Below are positions 61,460 through 64,000 of a DNA stretch of 64,000 nucleotides, one piece after another. The stretch spans positions 186,001-250,000 of the forward strand of contig NZ_AGFX01000018.1 in assembly GCF_000236805.1 (NCBI RefSeq), in the 5' to 3' direction. The notes beneath the pieces are model-generated. The model saw only the letters and a program-made list of their open reading frames with translations. It made no database searches and was not told the origin of the DNA. The position numbers and the translations under genes were made by a program. Numbering within the stretch: the first letter of the stretch is position 1; each line of letters begins with the position of its first letter. Origin of the DNA: Paenibacillus peoriae KCTC 3763 (GTDB lineage: Bacteria > Bacillota > Bacilli > Paenibacillales > Paenibacillaceae).

Positions 61460-62671
61460 TTATATTTTTTTCGTAAAAGGGTCAGGCAGCTTGCTCCAGT
61501 CCTGTTCCATTTCTTCAGGAGTCAGCAGCGCCTTATCCAATGTGCGTTCGATCTCTTCCCGGTCCATATCGATACCGATGAATACAAGCTTGGTCACCCG
61601 GTCGCCATGTTGTTCATCCCAGTCAGGTGTCTTTTCAAAATCCTCACCGAGATAGTATTGTCGTTCTTCTTCGGTCAAGGCAGATACCCATAGCCCTGCG
61701 CGCGCGAATTGCTTAGAACTGCCCGCCTGACTGAATGTAAAAGCAGTACGGTTCTGGGTGGCGAACCACACCAACCCCTTGGAGCGGACAACCTCAGCAG
61801 GCCATTGTGCCAGCCATTTCAGCAAGCGTTCGGGGTGAAATGGAATCTTGCGCTTGTACACAAACGAAGCAATGCCGTATTCCTCTGTCTCCGGTATGTG
61901 CTCATCTTTATTCATTTCCTGTATCCAGCCTGCCGCTTGACTGGCTGCTTCAAAATCGAAGCGGTGCGTGTTCAAAATCTCCTTCGGATCAACTTTACCG
62001 TATTCGGAACGAATGATTTTGGCGTTTGGCTGAATGCCGCGCAGCGCTTTTTCCAGTCGTTCCAGCTCCTCCGGGGATACAAGATCACATTTGTTAATGA
62101 TCAGCACGTCACAGAATTCCACCTGCTCAATCAGCAAATCAACGATGCCGCGTGCATCCTCCTCTGCCATTTCCTGCCCACGATCCTTGAGCGAATCTCT
62201 CGAATAGAAGTCCTTCCAAAATTCCGGCGCATTCACGACGGTAACCATAGTATCCAGTCGCGTCAGCTTGGTCAGATCTATGCCATTCTCTTCATCTACA
62301 TAGCTGAACGTCTGGGCAACCGGGATCGGCTCGCCTATACCCGTGGATTCAATAAGGATGTAGTCAAACTTTTTGTCGAGCGCTAGTCGCTCCACTTCCT
62401 TTAATAAATCCTCCCGCAAGGTGCAGCAGATGCAGCCGTTGGACATTTCTACCAGCTTCTCATCTACGCGGGATAATCCTCCACCGTCACGAACGAGATC
62501 GGCATCGATATTTACCTCACTCATGTCATTGACAATGACAGCTACACGCAAGCCTTCGCGGTTGTTCAGAACATGGTTGAGCAGCGTGGTTTTGCCAGCG
62601 CCGAGGTACCCGCTTAGTACCGTAACCGGTATTTTCTTTTCCGATTCGATCGTGTTTGCCAACGTAATCAC
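61460..62671 (-). CDS. COG0523/CobW-family GTPase, putative zinc chaperone (YciC/ZagA-like)
   Basis: 403 residues. Walker [18 protein letters not shown], the metal motif [17 protein letters not shown] (C-x-C-C), and NKCD for guanine. A C-terminal CobW_C domain is present ([20 protein letters not shown]). A perfect Zur box 69 nt upstream shows expression under zinc limitation, as for B. subtilis YciC/ZagA. GTG 62671 is the start; a TTG nine bases later is a possible alternative. Confidence 0.92.
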   Translation of the reverse strand: MITLANTIESEKKIPVTVLSGYLGAGKTTLLNHVLNNREGLRVAVIVNDMSEVNIDADLVRDGGGLSRVDEKLVEMSNGCICCTLREDLLKEVERLALDKKFDYILIESTGIGEPIPVAQTFSYVDEENGIDLTKLTRLDTMVTVVNAPEFWKDFYSRDSLKDRGQEMAEEDARGIVDLLIEQVEFCDVLIINKCDLVSPEELERLEKALRGIQPNAKIIRSEYGKVDPKEILNTHRFDFEAASQAAGWIQEMNKDEHIPETEEYGIASFVYKRKIPFHPERLLKWLAQWPAEVVRSKGLVWFATQNRTAFTFSQAGSSKQFARAGLWVSALTEEERQYYLGEDFEKTPDWDEQHGDRVTKLVFIGIDMDREEIERTLDKALLTPEEMEQDWSKLPDPFTKKI

Positions 62672-62739
62672 TCATCCCTTCGAAAGTGTTTATGAAATGC
62701 TGAATATGTTGCAGTACTTTCTTAATTCGAATTATTTAA

Positions 62740-62754
62740 TCGTAATAATTACGA
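62740..62754. promoter_or_regulatory. Zur box
   Basis: TCGTAATAATTACGA is a perfect 7-1-7 palindrome matching the Bacillus Zur consensus core. It lies upstream of the COG0523 GTPase gene and could also influence transcription in the other direction. Confidence 0.85.
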
Positions 62755-62901
62755 ATAATAAAAACAGTAAATCATTAATGAGAGAAAATGTCAAGGAAAG
62801 GGAGACTCCATCGAAGAGATGCTCAAGGCATTGGGACGGTTTAAGGCTTAGTGCGGTGCTGACAGATGCACAGGCTCGATTACGATAACGATAAGGCCAA
62901 G

Positions 62902-62937
62902 AAGGACTTGCGCTAATTACACGCAAGTCCTTTTTTT
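62902..62937. terminator. Terminator between the Zur region and the ABC permease genes
   Basis: AAGGACTTGCG and CGCAAGTCCTT arms with a ~9-nt loop, then a T-run of seven on the plus strand. The minus-strand permease operon ends just to its right (62962), so it may serve both. Confidence 0.8.
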
Positions 62938-62961
62938 CAACCCTGTATTCATATAGCTGTC

Positions 62962-63792
62962 TCAGCCCTTTACAGCTCCGGCAACAACGCCTTTGACAAT
63001 GTATTTTTGCAGAAAGATAAATACAATAATGGAAGGCAGCACAGCCATTACCATCGCGGTCATGGCATATTGCCAGTCTGATGTATACTGCCCAACGAAG
63101 GTATAAGCCGCCAGCGTAAGCGTTTTGGTGCTGGGGGAGCCGTTAACCATGAGCAGGGGCAGCAGGAAATCATTCCAGATCCACATCACGTCGATAATAA
63201 TGATGGTGGCGGTGACGGATTTCAGCAAAGGAAAAATCACGGAAAAGAAAAGCCGGAAGCCCGAAGCTCCGTCGATCTTGGCACTTTCATCAATCTCGGC
63301 AGGAATACCTTTCACGAAGCCGTGATAGATGAATACGGCCAGCGGTGCGCCAAAACCCCAGTACAATAGGCCAAGCCCCCAAGTGCTGTCCGCCAAATGC
63401 AGGTCTTTTGCCAGCCGCAGGACGGTTAGCATAATGGACTGAAACGGAATCAGCATCGGCATGATGCACAGCATGTAAATCACGGAGCTCCATTTGCTTT
63501 TGGTTCGTGCCAGCTTGTAGGCGGCGATGGAGGATACCAGCACGATACCTGTCAGCCCAACCACCGTAATGATTGTGTTGTTCAGAAACAAGCGTGGGTA
63601 GTTAATAAACTGCCATACATATACGTAGTTATCCAGCGAAAACTGCTTAGGCAGCGCAATGACGTCGGTCATGACCTCAGCGAAGCTTTTGAACGAATTG
63701 TTAATGGCGAGAAACAGCGGGTACAGAAATAACAGCGATAATATAATCATACCCGCTTCCAGCAAAATACGTCCCGTACGGCTGCGTTGCAT
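62962..63792 (-). CDS. Sugar ABC transporter permease (MalG/LacG-like)
   Basis: 276 residues, six membrane segments. N-terminal ILLEAGMIILSLLFLYPLFL and EAA loop DESAKIDGASGFRLFFSVIF. C-terminal FIFLQKYIVKGVVAGAVKG is standard. Its ATG overlaps the stop of the upstream permease by 1 nt (TGATG), showing translational coupling. The last gene of a sugar importer operon entering from the right. Confidence 0.92.
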   Translation of the reverse strand: MQRSRTGRILLEAGMIILSLLFLYPLFLAINNSFKSFAEVMTDVIALPKQFSLDNYVYVWQFINYPRLFLNNTIITVVGLTGIVLVSSIAAYKLARTKSKWSSVIYMLCIMPMLIPFQSIMLTVLRLAKDLHLADSTWGLGLLYWGFGAPLAVFIYHGFVKGIPAEIDESAKIDGASGFRLFFSVIFPLLKSVTATIIIIDVMWIWNDFLLPLLMVNGSPSTKTLTLAAYTFVGQYTSDWQYAMTAMVMAVLPSIIVFIFLQKYIVKGVVAGAVKG

Positions 63793-64000
63793 CAGGCTTC
63801 AACCTCCCTGCGTTTGAAAATAGACAATTGAATGATTGTAATGATCAGCACGGCGACGAATAAAATCAAAGCTTTGGCTGTTCCGTAGCCGTACAGATTG
63901 TTCTGGAACGTGTCCCGATAAATATCATAGGCAATACTGTAGGTCGTACCTCCCGGCCCACCGCCTGTAAGGGATAAAATGACGTCGAACACCTTGATCG
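63792..64000 (-). CDS. Sugar ABC transporter permease (MalF-like), partial at window end
   Basis: Only the C-terminal ~69 residues are inside the window: FDVILSLTGGGPGGTTYSIA and a last membrane segment (ALILFVAVLIITIIQLSIFK). The L-T-G-G-G-P motif is the MalF-type signature. The frame is open to the window edge, so the start lies beyond 64000. Confidence 0.88.
   Translation of the reverse strand, partial: IKVFDVILSLTGGGPGGTTYSIAYDIYRDTFQNNLYGYGTAKALILFVAVLIITIIQLSIFKRREVEA

Noticed and set aside
61709-62386. 225-residue plus-strand ORF opposite the COG0523 GTPase
   Set aside because: Shadow ORF; the GTPase on the minus strand has complete motifs.
1-64000. tRNA, rRNA, CRISPR arrays, replication origin
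   Set aside because: No tRNA-like cloverleaf boxes, rRNA segments, regularly spaced direct repeats or DnaA-box clusters were noticed on reading.

Overview
The window looks like chromosomal DNA of a Paenibacillus, probably of the polymyxa group. This is a judgement from gene content and not a database result. Supporting traits are strong AGGAGG-type ribosome binding sites with many GTG/TTG starts, LplABC-type sugar ABC transporters with AraC/YesN-like regulators, WYL, LacI and GntR regulators, plant-polysaccharide enzymes (PL9, GH105, GH43, GH1), a Spo0E-like protein, a T-box leader, Zur and cre sites, and RRNPP peptide receptors overlapped by short secreted pro-peptides. I see no rRNA, tRNA, CRISPR array or intact insertion sequence.

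Layout. 0-9 kb: WYL regulator, small conserved protein, a peptide-receptor/pro-peptide pair (1504-3019), an SgrR-like regulator, a DUF4173-like membrane protein operon, and a second WYL regulator divergent from a flavin-binding-fold protein. 9-13.4 kb: an AT-rich serine-catabolism island (YheO/DauR-like regulator, sdaAB, sdaAA, serine permease), then a start-less ORF remnant and an amidase-like gene. 14-17.7 kb: WG-repeat exported protein, a lone tyrosine recombinase bracketed by 39-bp inverted repeats, and an HD-GYP/PilZ c-di-GMP pair. 17.7-27 kb: an LplABC-type transporter operon ending in a secreted protein, with LacI and AraC-type regulators. 27-31.7 kb: cellobiose-type PTS (IIB, IIA, IIC), 6-phospho-beta-glucosidase and GntR regulator, with promoter, operator and cre. 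31.7-41.3 kb: secreted GH43 enzyme; a GlpP-headed operon (ABC importer, TIM-barrel protein, HAD-IIA phosphatase) with a terminator directly after glpP; flavohaemoglobin. 41.4-45.4 kb: T-box-controlled serS; AbrB-like protein; a second peptide-receptor/pro-peptide locus whose receptor carries an in-frame TGA; Spo0E-like protein. 45.4-56.2 kb: several hypothetical proteins, a DUF2339 protein, an NSS transporter, an OatA-like acyltransferase, a polysaccharide deacetylase and an Rpn-family nuclease gene with an internal in-frame start. 56.2-64 kb: pectin utilisation (GH105, GPH symporter, PL9 lyase with cre), signal peptidase I, Zur-box-controlled COG0523 GTPase, and an ABC permease pair cut by the window end.

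The most interesting items are: two peptide quorum-sensing loci, one intact and one with a split receptor; the recombinase cassette, whose inverted end repeats each hold a 9-6-9 dyad resembling a tyrosine-recombinase core site and could invert the cassette beside a c-di-GMP operon; the Rpn gene, in which a strong Shine-Dalgarno and in-frame ATG would give a separate C-terminal protein, matching the described RpnL/RpnS gene-within-gene toxin-antitoxin defence design; and the GlpP gene followed by a terminator that may be its own antitermination target.
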